From Tieghemiomyces parasiticus (Eukaryota; Kickxellomycota; Dimargaritomycetes; Dimargaritales; Dimargaritaceae), in the NCBI GenBank assembly GCA_027575765.1, contig JANBPT010001040.1, positions 1 through 15,940 on the forward strand: a DNA stretch of 15,940 nt, given 5' to 3'. Made by a program: the position numbers and the translations under genes. The notes under the pieces are model-generated. The model was not told where the DNA came from. It ran no database searches and saw only the letters and a list, made by a program, of their open reading frames with translations. Shown here in pieces: positions 1-8,931 of this stretch. Positions within the stretch are counted from its first letter, which is position 1, and each line of letters starts with the position of its first letter.

Positions 1-162
1 CAAGGGTAATAGCATAAGGAGGCCCCTGGAGGCAAACAACAGATGGGTAAAAGTTGGGTTCAGGCTGAGGATAAAACCATCTACCAGCTGCCAAGCATCC
101 AAATTGGACTACTGCAGGGACATGATCACCTGCATTGGAACAGGGTATCTAAAAAAAAGTAG
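1..162 (-). other. Possible proline-rich coding remnant at left edge
   Basis: A minus-strand frame runs from 148 off the window edge without a stop (translation includes AGRWFYPQPEPNFYP). It is in frame with another open stretch upstream at 149-370, interrupted by one TAG directly after a run of eight T. The TTTTTTTTAG could be a nonsense codon in decayed coding DNA or a splice acceptor; I cannot decide. No domain is recognised. It may be the interior of a retroelement. Confidence 0.2.
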
Positions 163-517
163 CAAATGGAGGAACTGAAGCAGTAGCAATAGGATCCCTA
201 AAACCCACAATGTTCATGGGCATGTGGTGACCATGGTTGTTTTGGACCACCATAAGGTAGCTTGGGGGCATTGAGCAGATGAGTGGCAAATACTGGCATA
301 GCAAAGAAGAGAAAAGATCATGGAGGCATTTGGGTGTAGTTTTGGAGGTTGACTTGAGAACCAGTTCCAATCAAGCATGTAGCAGGCCTAATGTGAGAGG
401 GGTCCAGATAGTGAGTCAAGGGGATAGGAAGAGACCTAGGAGGTCAGTGGTAAGCAAATTCCTCTGTGCAAAGTGCCATCAAGAAATGGCTAAACCTTGC
501 TGTTGTTTCATGATAGG

Positions 518-667
518 ATGTCACTGAGGTATCTGTATGTGCCTGAGCAGACCCTGGCAGTTAGCTTCCCAGTAGCACAGATGGCCAACAACCCCAAGGT
601 GCCAGGTGGAGGTGCTAATGCCCTCCCCCCTGCAGTCTTTCTGAGGTGGGCCAAAGGGCAGAGGTAG
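518..667 (+). other. Short open frame, unrecognised (49 codons)
   Basis: The frame opens at ATG 518 (MSLRYLYVPEQ...) and ends at TAG after ...LRWAKGQR. The residue mix (QMANNPKVPGGGANALPPAV) looks more protein-like than random, but there is no known motif and a TAA lies upstream in frame. Decayed repeat-internal coding DNA is the most likely origin. Confidence 0.15.
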
Positions 668-798
668 GGATGGCATCAGTCCTAATGAAAGTGAAAGGTG
701 CAACTGATTAAGTTTAGTACTTAAATGCTGGTATATGAACATTAAAGGCTAATAGCAATGGAAAGGAAGAAAGCAATACCCCAGTGCCATATACAATA

Positions 799-931
799 TG
801 TGCTAATATTAGTCCCAAGTCTAATACCATAACCAAAAGGCTATTCTACTATCACAGAATTTATGATTCTGAAATAGTAGACTTGGACTTTACCTTAAGA
901 TAGTCTAATGTGGGGGTTCCTAATTACAACA
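799..931 (+). mobile_element. A1: short TG...CA element (133 bp), solo mini-LTR or MITE-like
   Basis: First of four copies of a 132-133 bp repeat (others at 6746, 7524 and, inverted, 13509). It starts TGTGCTAATATTAG and ends TTCCTAATTACAACA. The flanking pentamers CAATA and CCATA differ at one base, consistent with a decayed 5-bp target duplication. The interior is an interrupted palindrome with arms CCAAGTCTA/TAGACTTGG and CAGAAT/ATTCTG. It has no coding capacity. TG...CA ends with a 5-bp duplication favour a very short solo LTR over a DNA-transposon MITE. Confidence 0.8.
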
Positions 932-1157
932 CCATATATTATGAGTAAGCTATCACCATGGGAAAGTGTACATCCTAATGGGCACAAGGAAGACCAGGCT
1001 AATAGAAGTGGTTGACAGGGATCCTACTCACTACCCCAGCTGCCATACATACCTAGGTGTGGTACCCTAATCATATATCTATGGCACTCTTTTAATGGCA
1101 TTCCAAAGATGGGAAGACAGGGTCATTGGCATTGGGAGCACCATAGTAGGCAATACT
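932..1157. other. Unassigned, repeat-like sequence
   Basis: No gene, RNA or clear repeat boundary seen. The sequence just after A1 resembles that after A2 weakly (CCAT...GGGCA...AGGAAG), which could mean both sit in related older repeats. No CpG. Confidence 0.5.
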
Positions 1158-1300
1158 TGTGAACTAGGGTATGCTTGGCAATGGGTAAATGGAGGCAGGG
1201 TAGGGAAAGTACCTCCCAAGTTCTGAGTGGCCATTGCCCTGGCTATATATATATATATATATATATCTAATTGTGATACCAGAAGGACTAGTGTGGTGCC
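1158..1300 (+). mobile_element. C7: 5' part of a C-family LTR, truncated
   Basis: The segment starts TGTGAACTAGGG. It then carries the C-family block GAGGCAGGGTAGGGAAA (1192-1208), followed by CTCCCAAGTTCTGAGTGG, and the TATA position is reached after about 86 bases, close to the spacing in C3. The TATA box is replaced by a TA microsatellite. Similarity to C3 (TAATTGTGA) persists to about 1275 and is then lost; I see no C-type 3' end downstream. Confidence 0.55.
1244..1266. repeat. (TA)n microsatellite
   Basis: An uninterrupted TA run of 23 bases sits exactly where other C-family copies have TATAAATA. Confidence 0.95.
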
Positions 1301-1562
1301 CAGAAAGCCATTCCATTTGCTTCTCAAAATTACCACAGTTATGACTATCACCATCCTTATCATGTCCACCAAAGCCACAGCCATCCTGGCACTTATGCAT
1401 GCCTATGGCTACCAGATGTCTCTGCTGCATATGCACTCCCATGCCATTATCTACCTATGGTATGTGGACCTCCATGCTGCCATCAGAGATGCCACACAGC
1501 ATGGCACCAGCTTCCCCACCACACCAAATCAACTATATTAACCCAAATGCCCTGGCCCTCCT
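1291..1562 (+). other. His/Tyr/Pro-rich open frame, unrecognised
   Basis: About 90 codons are open from just after TAG at 1288 to TGA, with no early ATG. The translation begins CGAQKAIPFASQNYHSYDYHH and is rich in His, Tyr, Pro and Cys. It follows the broken C7 LTR on the same strand, which would suit retroelement interior. Low complexity and the absence of a start argue against an intact gene. Confidence 0.2.
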
Positions 1563-1599
1563 GAGCCTGCCTTGTTTGTTGACTATTATCCTGTTTTTT

Positions 1600-1735
1600 T
1601 TTTGTATTATAAGGGCGCCCTGCAGCTCTCTGCACCCTCAGCCTATCTCTCTGGACTATTTCTACATTACTTCTCTCTAGCATTGTACCTGTTTTACCCA
1701 TACTGAATATCTGAGTAAACTTTTATTTTTTTACA
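1600..1735 (+). promoter_or_regulatory. Possible Pol II promoter/LTR-like region
   Basis: TTGTATTATAAGGGCGCC (about 1600-1617) is followed by a C/T-rich stretch to 1680 and then AACTTTTATTTTTTTACAACC. The layout resembles the TATA-to-3'-end part of the other LTRs. It holds the first CpG of the window (1616). Single copy, weak support. Confidence 0.25.
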
Positions 1736-3211
1736 ACCTAGAACAACTGTCCCAACCCTTGCCTATAGGTACCACAGCATGTATGTGGTCACCTAGAATT
1801 GGCCTCACCTCACTATATACAGGTCAGCAGCCACCTACAACTCCACCACACCTCCACTCCACCACCCATGCATCCAGCTAGAATACTAAGCCAATCCCAT
1901 TACCTAGTGTCTACATCTTATTGATGACACTTAAACCAGTCTCTTTTGAATACAACCTGCCATACCTCCTTGTACAGCCCTAGAGCTTAACTATTTTGTT
2001 ACACTAACTGATAGTAGCAAGGCCAGTCACAGGTCACAGCCTTATATTAGGTGCCAAGTCAGCCTCAATAAAAAACAAACTGACCCACTTTTATTCTCTA
2101 TACTACTTGGATTGTGCTTCTACTTACCACAGAGTATGATCAATAATAAATTATATTAAATGTTAGTAGTAAGTTTACTAACAGTTAAAAACTATTATAG
2201 TTGTTGGGCAATGGGAAATGATTTACTTCAGCCATATGTCTAGGCAACAGTGTCAGACCTTGACCAGCTATAACATCTTAAGATATTACTGAATAATGAC
2301 ATGGTAATATTGGTTATAACAATGTAACAATTAATAGGCCAGTATTACAGTATATCCATTATTTCCCTTACTGTTTACTTTCCAATGTCCCAAGCCCAGA
2401 AATAACTACCCTATTCCCATAACATTGCCAACAGAACTATGGAAGTAAAAATATAAAGAATGCTTGGAAGACCCTACAATGAGGTATGCTAGCAAGCTGG
2501 GGTGAGAATTCATCTAAAAGATATCCATGTCAACAGTAGTCTAAATGTCTGGAAAAGTGGTAGGTTGACAGCTCTGGTATTATTCAACCATCAATAGCAT
2601 ATCACATATTGATAATGGAAGCATGTGAAATGAACATAAACTAAGGATGAGAGAAACTACCACAAGCCATGGTAGGAGGTACACCATGACAGTGATGCCA
2701 TGCTATAACCTGAAAGCAGGTAGAGAAGCTAATCCATAGCAAAGCTCATCTTGACCCAGTTTGACCATGTATTGTTATTCTTGAATCTACTAGCCAAAGG
2801 CAATGTAGCACAGTCTCTGTAAGCTAATTGCAAAGGCAGTGGCTTGTTCTACCAACCATGGGTAGGAAACTTGGATCCTCATTCTTCACGTGTCTCTTCT
2901 ACTTTTCAGAGGTCTCTCCCATACCCCTCTACCAAGCCTTACACTACACCCTATTAAAAGGTATGGAGGTGATCCCAAATAAACCTAAAAGAGGCAAAGT
3001 TGGTAATGGCACCACAAATAATAGGGGCACAGGTGTGCACAAGACAGACCCTACAAGTCAGTCTGCCTTGCAATAGGCTGTAAATCTTGTGAGCAGCCAA
3101 GGGGTCAATTCTAATGGAAGCAGGCGGAAGGTTTGTGAAAGGTATTGCCTAATCAGGGTGCTTTATTTAGTTTTTATGCAATGTTTTACATCCATTCAAT
3201 CCAAAAAAATT
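1736..3211. other. Unassigned intergenic/repeat debris
   Basis: About 1.5 kb without a convincing gene. Frames are short and unrecognised (82 codons at 2828-3076 is the longest). Only two CpGs are visible (CACGTG near 2889 and GGCGG near 3124). No second copies of this sequence were found in the window. Confidence 0.5.
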
Positions 3212-3631
3212 TGCAAAGGATAGGTAATAAAACTAGATTAAATATGAACTAGGTGTCCCAAGGCAGGGTAGGGAAAACACTCCACAAGCTCATAGTGAGG
3301 AAACTTAGTCCTTAAATATGATAGTTCTCAGAGTTGATTGTTTTATTCAACTCAGTTATTTAGGCTGAAGGAGTGCTTTAGTGACCCCCAGTATGAAACA
3401 AAAATAATTCAAGAATATGAAATTTAAGCCATAGGAAACCAGCCCTGTTATTGATGAGTAAGTTGGTCTGATGATACAATCACAGTAGGTCAGATTTTCC
3501 ACAGCTTAGCCTATGTGCTTTTGCTTTCTGGTGGGGTTTGCCAATGTGTGGTGCACAGCTGCCACCTTTCCAAGTTAAGTGCACCCACCAGAAATCTCCA
3601 AGAGTTGAAAGACTATCTGGACTGCTTACCA
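3212..3631 (+). mobile_element. C1: C-family solo LTR
   Basis: First member of the array leading to tRNA-Leu. It carries the family landmarks in order: GAACTAGGTGTCCC, AGGCAGGGTAGGGAAAACAC, a TATA-like TTAAATATG, CTCAGTTATTTAGGCTG shared with C2, a block around ATGAAAC...AAGCCATAGGAAA, and CCACCAGAAATCTCCAAGAG...CTATCTGG near the 3' end. The last bases are diverged (TTACCA in place of CCACA). The start is placed by alignment to C2 (AGGATAGGTAATAAAACTAG against AGAATAGATAATAGAACTGG). Length 420 bp. It abuts F1 directly. Confidence 0.75.
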
Positions 3632-3930
3632 CTGTAAAGCAGACCAAGATCTGACAGCTGGTTCTACTTTTGAAAGAACCCCTAACAAGGTTTAGGGTGT
3701 TCAGAATTATGCAGTTGGGGTCAAGGTTCCTAAATCTACAATACAAAGGAAAGTTAGATAACTATTGGTGGAGGTACTAAATAACCAAAAGCTATAATGT
3801 GTACCAATAGACAAGTTTAAGGAAATATTGGTACTAGACTTTACTAATGGAGTAATACCAAAGGATGGTACTATGGGACAGGATGATAGAAAAAACCTCC
3901 CAGGCCCTGTATTACATACTTGGGCCCAGC

Positions 3931-3947
3931 TTATATACTATGACTAT
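3931..3947 (+). promoter_or_regulatory. TATA box and start region of F1
   Basis: CTTATATACTATGACTATAATAAA spans roughly 3929-3956 and the same block is conserved in F2. This is the likely Pol II core promoter of the LTR and points towards the tRNA. Position is by eye; function is inferred from LTR structure. Confidence 0.5.
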
Positions 3948-3971
3948 AATAAAGGATTTACACTAATTGGT

Positions 3972-4015
3972 GGAGGACCTGGCTGGTCCTCCATCTCTTC
4001 TGGGCCTCTCCCAGA
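3972..4015 (+). other. Two leader hairpins in F1
   Basis: GGAGGACC (3972-3979) and GGTCCTCC (3985-3992) form a perfect 8-bp stem with loop TGGCT. TCTGGG (3999-4004) and CCCAGA (4010-4015) form a second stem. Both recur at the same place in F2 on the minus strand (about 14060-14103), the first with one mismatch and one wobble. They lie about 30-50 bases downstream of the TATA box, so they would be in the 5' leader of an element transcript. Confidence 0.6.
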
Positions 4016-4116
4016 GGTTGCCCAGTCTCTTTGCTATCTTTTCTTTTAACTTTTGTATAGGTGCAGCCTACTACAGCTCCACTAAGGGAGAAGCAGTGCT
4101 CAACTTCATAACACAG

Positions 4117-4535
4117 TGTGAAGAATAGATAATAGAACTGGTTTTAATATAGAACTAGGTACCCTGAGGCAGGGTAGGGAAAACTCTCCCCAAGCTATTA
4201 GGTGTAAAAGCTCAGGCCTTATATATGATAAAATAATAATGTTCTCTAAACCATAGTCTTGGTTGCCTCAGTTATTTAGGCTGGTAGAAAACATATTGGC
4301 AACCCATGATAAAACTAACAAAATCGAAAAGTATGGAACTTAGGCCATGGGAAATCCTTCTGCCCATTAGTAGGAGGTTGGCTGGATCTGCACTCTACAT
4401 GTGTGGGGATTCTCCCATGTCTTTTGGAGGTGCATTTGGTTTCCCTGGTAGGGTTAACATTGTGTTAATGCATCTGGCTAGTTGTGTCTGCCCACCAGGA
4501 ATCTTCAGGAGTCAAGATACTATCTGAGCTCCACA
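4117..4535 (+). mobile_element. C2: C-family solo LTR
   Basis: Starts TGTGAAGAATAGATAATAG directly after F1 and ends GAGCTCCACA. It has the landmarks ACTAGGTACCCTGAGGCAGG, a TATATATGATA TATA region, CTCAGTTATTTAGGCTGG, AAAAGTATGGAACTTAGGCC, GGTGCATTTGGTTTCCCTGG (shared with C6), and CCACCAGGAATCTTCAGGAG. The spacer AACA (4 bp) separates it from C3. Length 419 bp. Confidence 0.85.
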
Positions 4536-4539
4536 AACA

Positions 4540-4963
4540 TGTGAAATGTTGTTAAATATAATAGGAATAGTACCCCAAGGCAGGGTTGATGAAAAACACT
4601 CCCTGAGCTCAGAGGTGCTGGAGCCTGGGCTATAAATAATAATTGTGAATCCTCAATAAGGCTGTAGCCTGGCTGGCTACTCCAAGGTTTGCCATTTTCC
4701 CATTTTGCCTATTGGCCCCTCCAGGTATGAAACTTAATAAATCAAAAAGTTGTAAGACAATAGGTTGCCTAGGTCATGGGACATTTAGACCATCAGCTGG
4801 TGGGAAATCTGCCGGTGGGGCATAATTGAAATGTTTCCATTCCCAAGGCCTCAGTCTTTAATCCTGATCCTTGTAGTTGACTCCATTGGGTATCATTGAC
4901 CTTATGTAATAAAGTTGACCCTCAGGAATCTTCAGGAGGGCAAATACCTATCTGGGCTCCACA
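4540..4963 (+). mobile_element. C3: C-family solo LTR
   Basis: Begins TGTGAAATGTTG and ends TATCTGGGCTCCACA. It contains AGTACCCCAAGGCAGGGTTG, ACACTCCCTGAGCTCAGAGG, a clear TATAAATA at 4631, the TGGGAAATCTGCC block (closest to C4), and CAGGAATCTTCAGGAGG. It is not a recent tandem duplicate of C2 because the two are well diverged. The spacer ACAC (4 bp) separates it from segment X. Length 424 bp. Confidence 0.85.
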
Positions 4964-4967
4964 ACAC

Positions 4968-5269
4968 TGTAATGGAGCAATCAACCAAGGCTGTTTTTAG
5001 GATCACTGTAGGAATCCCAGCTTATTATAACCAATTCACTTACCAAACTATGATAGCATTGAACTGCCTTTATCTTTGATCTGAACAACCCAGCCTATGT
5101 GCACAAGGGTATGTCTACAGTAGTATTACAACATGAATATATACCGGGCCAGTTTCCTCTTCTTGGAACGGCAGTTGGTTTCCTACCTTTATTCTCCATA
5201 TCATCTTACCAGACGTTTTCGATCCCAACCCTAGTTACTGTCAATTCCTGTCAAAAACTTTACAACACA
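4968..5269 (+). mobile_element. X: LTR-like segment abutting tRNA-Leu
   Basis: A 302-bp segment with the same architecture as the other array members: it starts TGTAATGG 4 bp after C3, has a possible TATA (GAATATATACC near 5133), a C/T-rich stretch, and ends TTTACAACACA 4 bp before the tRNA. It is the only copy in the window, so the call rests on ends and position. CpGs are retained in its 3' half (ACCGGG, AACGGC, GACG, TTCG), unlike the older LTRs upstream. Confidence 0.5.
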
Positions 5270-5273
5270 ATAA

Positions 5274-5355
5274 GGGCGGATGGCCGAGCGGTCTAAGGCG
5301 TCACGTTAAGGCCGTGATCTCTCCGGAGGCGTGGGTTCGAATCCCACTCCGCTCA
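5274..5355 (+). tRNA. tRNA-Leu(AAG), intronless
   Basis: The gene encodes a cytosolic leucine tRNA that reads CUN codons; A34 is expected to become inosine. The acceptor stem GGGCGGA pairs with TCCGCTC (one G-U pair), followed by discriminator A. The anticodon stem TCACG/CGTGA encloses loop TTAAGGC, giving anticodon AAG. The variable arm is long, as in class II tRNAs, and the T arm is GTGGG/CCCAC around TTCGAAT. The A box TGGCCGAGCGG lies at 5281-5291 and the B box GGTTCGAATCC at 5334-5344, so it carries its own Pol III promoter. There is no intron, and CCA is not encoded. It ends a head-to-tail LTR array; the last LTR stops 4 bp upstream. All stems are intact, so it is probably functional. 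Confidence 0.96.
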
Positions 5356-5358
5356 TCA

Positions 5359-5382
5359 TTTTGTTGGAGCTTTAATTTTTTT
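5359..5382 (+). terminator. Pol III terminator of tRNA-Leu
   Basis: TTTT at 5359-5362 begins 3 bases after the discriminator base. A second run of seven T at 5376-5382 can act as back-up. The first run is the weakest of the four tRNA terminators in the window. Confidence 0.7.
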
Positions 5383-6745
5383 GCCGATAATCATTAGTGG
5401 ACGGGAGTATTAGTTATACAATTTTACATTTCTGCTTTAATAAACCACTGGTTAACTTTTTAAATGTGGCATTAATCATGTCTATTGATAGTGACTCTGG
5501 TACTGGGGGCTGAGACTATGTAAAATGAGTTTTATCATAGTCATATAAATTTTGGCATGTACATGTCCCTTTTGTCCTGCATTACCATACAATGTTTAAC
5601 TGAAAAAGGCATGTGGAAATGGACTTGAGAATTTAAAAGAGGAAGCACGGCAAATAAGACAGGAGGACAGCAGAGGCATGGTAGTATTGAAGATATAACT
5701 ATAGCATACTTAATAAATATATGCATATGACCTAGTTGTCTGCTATATATAGCTGAGTTTACAGATGATTAGAAAATATTTAGTGTAGTAAAGGGGCAGA
5801 CTCCAACTCCTAATCCTTGATATAGAGAGCTCAAGTTTCATCCAATATGACTGATATGGCTATGTTACCATCTTAATCATAAACACATAATCATTTTGTC
5901 AGAGAAAACAATATAGGAGGTTCCGTAAGGAAGACTATGTGTGAAAGAAGGCTGTGACCTTGGACTGGGAGACTTTTTGCAGGCCCCTTGGTTACAATAC
6001 CACTCATTGCCAACTATTTGTGACATCTCCTTACAAAGCAACCATTCATTTCACCCTATGGGCCCCCAGTTATCTTGAGTTTCCTCTCCACCTGACAATT
6101 ACCTTTCCATATCATTAAGTGATTATGGATATCCTGCTACTGCACACAAAATTGTTAAATTTCCATATTCTCTTCCTTATGGGTACTTCATAAAGGTTAG
6201 GACTGCTCACAGACTGATATATATATAAACTAATGGCCACCACTATGTATGGCTTAGCCAGCTATTCCTAGCCTGCTATCAAAGCAGGGTCTATATTCAC
6301 TTAGCTAGAGTCTGGGAAGCTCAAATATCCTGGTGGCTATAATGCCCTTCAATATAGTGGGCCTCTTACCAAACAGCTACCATTTGACATCTTTGAATAG
6401 CCTTAAGTTGCAGGGGGCTGTACCAGGGACCATTGGGAGGGGTCAAAAGAAGTTGAACTCTGGTGTCAGAAAAGGAGGTCTGGGTAAGTGCAGCACAATG
6501 AGGTGGTACATTATCATTGTAGGGTTGGTGAGGGTGATAGTCCAGGCTTCCATGTGCCTCCACCCAGGCCTGGACCATGGCTTCCAGCCCCTACTCTAAA
6601 TAGAGTTTGGTGGAGACTTTGACACCAAGGAGGCTTAGCACTCAGGTGCAACAGACCATGCCTGGAGAAAAAAATATGGTCAGCATCACCTTGGGTGTGG
6701 TGGGACCTTGACAGTCCTCTATTAGGATGGGGCCACCTTTAGGGC
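5383..6745. other. Unassigned sequence downstream of tRNA-Leu
   Basis: No LTR family recognised here lies on the 3' side of tRNA-Leu for 1.4 kb. Features seen are only short frames (one noted at 6366-6578) and A/T-rich tracts (TATATATATAAAC near 6220). Confidence 0.5.
6366..6578 (-). other. Short Pro/His-rich open frame, unrecognised (70 codons)
   Basis: ATG to TAA on the minus strand, with a stop five codons before the ATG. It contains DYHPHQPYNDNVPPHCA, similar in flavour to the frame at 1291-1562. No domain is recognised. It lies in otherwise unassigned sequence. Confidence 0.18.
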
Positions 6746-6877
6746 TGTGCTGATATTAGGCCAAAATCTAATACCATACCAAAAGGCTATTCTACTATCA
6801 CAGAACTTATGGTTCTGAAATATTAGACTTGGACTTTACCTTGGGATAATCTAATGTGGTGGTTCCCAATCACCACA
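6746..6877 (+). mobile_element. A2: short TG...CA element
   Basis: Copy of the A repeat, starting TGTGCTGATATTAGG and ending CCCAATCACCACA, with the same central hairpin. The flanking pentamers (AGGGC and GCCAT) do not match, so this copy may be recombinant or its duplication has decayed. It lies 646 bp before A3 in the same orientation. Confidence 0.82.
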
Positions 6878-7518
6878 GCCATTTTATATTAGTACAGGCT
6901 CACTATTTTTCCAAGGGGCATGAGGAAGGATTTGCATCACCTATAATATAACTGATACCCTTCTTCTTGGTCCTAGGTGGTTCCCTCAAGGCTGTCTTGA
7001 ATATTGTTGGCACCCCAGGATATTGGCATGTCTACTAAATCCCTTCTAGAGTCAAATAGGGTGCCTACACAACAAAGGTTACAGACCAGCCCACAGAAAA
7101 ATGGCAATATAGTTTGACCATTTTATCAGTCACAGGTTATTTTAACCTTTAGCCAGAATAAAGTTTTAGACCACTTGATTAGTTATGATGAGCCCATTAT
7201 CAAGTCTTTATCAGCATTAAAAGGAAGTCATCCTGATATATTGATTAACCTCTGGGCTACTTTATACTCTTAAATCACTGACCTTTGCATTTATTGTCTT
7301 TTATATTTGAAACACAATGAATGACTACAAAAATATACTTTAGTTCCATCTTGGTTTCTGATTAAGCGTTACCTATGGTATAGTTAAAACCTAAACCTGT
7401 CTGCTTGTGCTCACTGACTAACTCTGCATTCACCCCTGACTCTCACAATGTCTTTCCCTCTACATCATTAGTTTTAAAACTCTGCCTGGTTGAATGTTTT
7501 TCATTATTACGTTTTATG
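6878..7518. other. Unassigned sequence between A2 and A3
   Basis: 641 bp with no open frame of note. It was examined as a possible interior of an element with A2 and A3 as its LTRs and rejected because A3 has its own target duplication. Confidence 0.5.
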
Positions 7519-7523
7519 CTCAC

Positions 7524-7656
7524 TGTGTTGATACTAGGCCCAAGTCTAATACCATAACCAAAAGGCTATTCTACTATCACAGAATTTGTGGTTCTGAAAT
7601 AGTAGACTTGGACTTTACCCTGGGATGATCTAATGTGGTGGTTCCCAATCACCACA
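7524..7656 (+). mobile_element. A3: short TG...CA element with perfect 5-bp target duplication
   Basis: The best-defined copy of the A repeat. It starts TGTGTTGATACTAGG and ends CCCAATCACCACA. Perfect CTCAC pentamers lie at 7519-7523 and 7657-7661, which fixes the element ends. Imperfect terminal inverted repeats (TGTGTTGAT against TGTGGTGAT) fit both an LTR and a MITE; the 5-bp duplication favours an LTR. Confidence 0.88.
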
Positions 7657-7670
7657 CTCACCATTCAAAT

Positions 7671-8096
7671 TGAAAATATACATATTTATTGATATAAGAC
7701 ATTTTAATGTAGAATTCAGTACCTGGAGGCTGGGTATGGAAAAACACTCCCCAAGTTCAGAGTCATTGGGGCTTGGGATATACATAACATTTAGTGCCTT
7801 CAGGGTCCAGTGGCCCCTTTGGCTAATCCAATGATTGTTGCCTATGCCATTCATCAGCTAAATAGGATACATAATAAATCATGTTTGCTAAACAATAGGC
7901 CACTGGGTCATGAGACAAATGACCCATTAGTTAGTGGGAAATCTGCCAGAAGTGCAACATCCAAAAGGTGTATTTCCCAAGGTTTCAGTGCCTGATCCTG
8001 GACTTTGTAAAAAAAAAGCTAAGTAAGCAAAACCATCCCTAGTAGCGTAATAAGCCAGGAATCTTCATTAAAATAAACATTTACCTGGGCACCTCA
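7671..8096 (+). mobile_element. C4: C-family solo LTR
   Basis: Diverged C copy: TAGAATTCAGTACCTGGAGGC, AAAACACTCCCCAAGTTCAG, a GGGATATACATAAC TATA region, GTCATGAGACA and TAGTGGGAAATCTGCC shared with C3, CCAGGAATCTTCA near the 3' end, and ACCTGGGCACCTCA as the degraded terminus. The exact start is uncertain; TGAAAATA at 7671 gives the usual family length (426 bp). It lies just downstream of A3 and is followed within 2 bp by D1. Confidence 0.7.
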
Positions 8097-8098
8097 GA

Positions 8099-8509
8099 TG
8101 TGGTGCTAGGCCCTAGGTGGTGGGTATTTGGTTGGGCCATACACAATAACAGTCTAGGCCCAATGTCAAATGGGGAAAACGGGCAGTAATGGGTTTTTTA
8201 CTACTAGAGATAATGTAAATAGTATGGGACCATGGCAGTGTCCAACTACTATTATAAATAAATAGATATCAAAAATATGTAATGAAAATAAAATAAATAA
8301 ATATTAACTAGCTAGCGCTTGCTTAACAGCACAGGCTTGCTTCTATTCTTGGGTGCAGGGAAGGATCTACATCCCCCTGCATATCAAGTGTAACTTAAAA
8401 CCTTAATATTGCCTTTCCCCCACAAGAGGATTGGCAATTGTCTATGCTTTCTAGGTATCAATGTGCCTGTTAGATACCTTCAAGAAGGAATGTGGGTGTT
8501 GGTACCACA
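8099..8509 (+). mobile_element. D1: D-family solo LTR
   Basis: 411-bp repeat starting TGTGGTGCTAGGCCCTAGG and ending GGTGTTGGTACCACA. Internal landmarks shared with D2: TTGGTTGGGCCATA, GTCCAACTACTA, an A/T-rich AAATAAATA stretch, GCACAGGCTTGCTT, GGGAAGGATCTACATCCCCC, and TTAGATACCTTCAA. The spacer GCAA (4 bp) separates it from D2. Confidence 0.88.
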
Positions 8510-8513
8510 GCAA

Positions 8514-8927
8514 TGTGATGCAAGGCCCTAGGCAGCAGTCTTTGGTTGGGCCATATGCAATGATGGTCTGGGCCTAATGGCAAACAGAGTGAAATGGCAA
8601 CAACAGGAATGTTTACTGATACTGTTAAAATAAATAGTATGGAACTGTCATGGTGTCCAACTACTAGTAAATAAATAAATAGAATAAAGAGATTAATAAA
8701 AAGGTATTGAAAAATGGAAAATAAGACTGCAAGCCCTAGCCTACCTGCATGGGCTTGCTTTTATACTTGTGCTCAGGGAAGGATCTACATCCCCCTGCAT
8801 GATGCCCATAACCTTAAACCTTGATACCCACTTTCCCCAATGAGGTGCTTGGCAGTTGTTTACATTTTCCCAGTGTCAGCATGCCCATTAGATACCTTTA
8901 ACAACTAAAGTGGGTGTTGGCACCACA
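8514..8927 (+). mobile_element. D2: D-family solo LTR
   Basis: 414-bp copy in tandem with D1: it starts TGTGATGCAAGGCCCTAGG and ends GTGTTGGCACCACA. It carries the same internal blocks and a TATA-like TTTTATACTTG near 8760, just before GTGCTCAGGGAAGGATC. D1 and D2 differ at many positions, so they look like separate insertions of one family, not a recent tandem duplication. The spacer CAAA (4 bp) precedes segment Y. Confidence 0.88.
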
Positions 8928-8931
8928 CAAA

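Larger units (their letters stand above)
3633..4113 (+). mobile_element. F1: F-family solo LTR
   Basis: Copy of the F repeat, whose other copy is F2 beside tRNA-Met. Shared landmarks in order: TGTAAAGCAGACC start, TTTGAAAGAACC, TTGGTACTAGACTTTACTAA, CTATGGGACAG, TTGGGCCCAGCTTATATACT with the TATA box, TGACTATAATAAA, two hairpins at 3972-3992 and 3999-4015, TGTATAGGTGCAGCC, and the CTTCATAACA end. Compared with F2, several CpGs have become TpG or CpA (for example GGCGCGGCC to GGTGCAGCC). No coding capacity. Confidence 0.85.

Noticed and set aside
279..527. 82-codon frame ending in a Cys-rich stretch (CAKCHQ...CCCFMIGCH) as a zinc-finger protein
   Set aside because: The cysteine spacing fits no zinc-knuckle I know, and the frame overlaps other equally good frames in CpG-free repeat debris.
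3828..4049. Open frames inside F1 and F2 as conserved genes
   Set aside because: They cover the TATA box and leader hairpins of an LTR, and the frames differ between the two copies.
4117..4963. C2 and C3, or D1 and D2, as LTR pairs of full-length elements
   Set aside because: Only 4 bp lie between each pair, so there is no internal region, and the copies are too diverged to be a recent tandem duplication.
6746..7656. A2 and A3 as the two LTRs of one 0.9-kb element
   Set aside because: A3 has its own perfect CTCAC duplication on both sides, and the bases flanking the pair (AGGGC and CTCAC) do not match.
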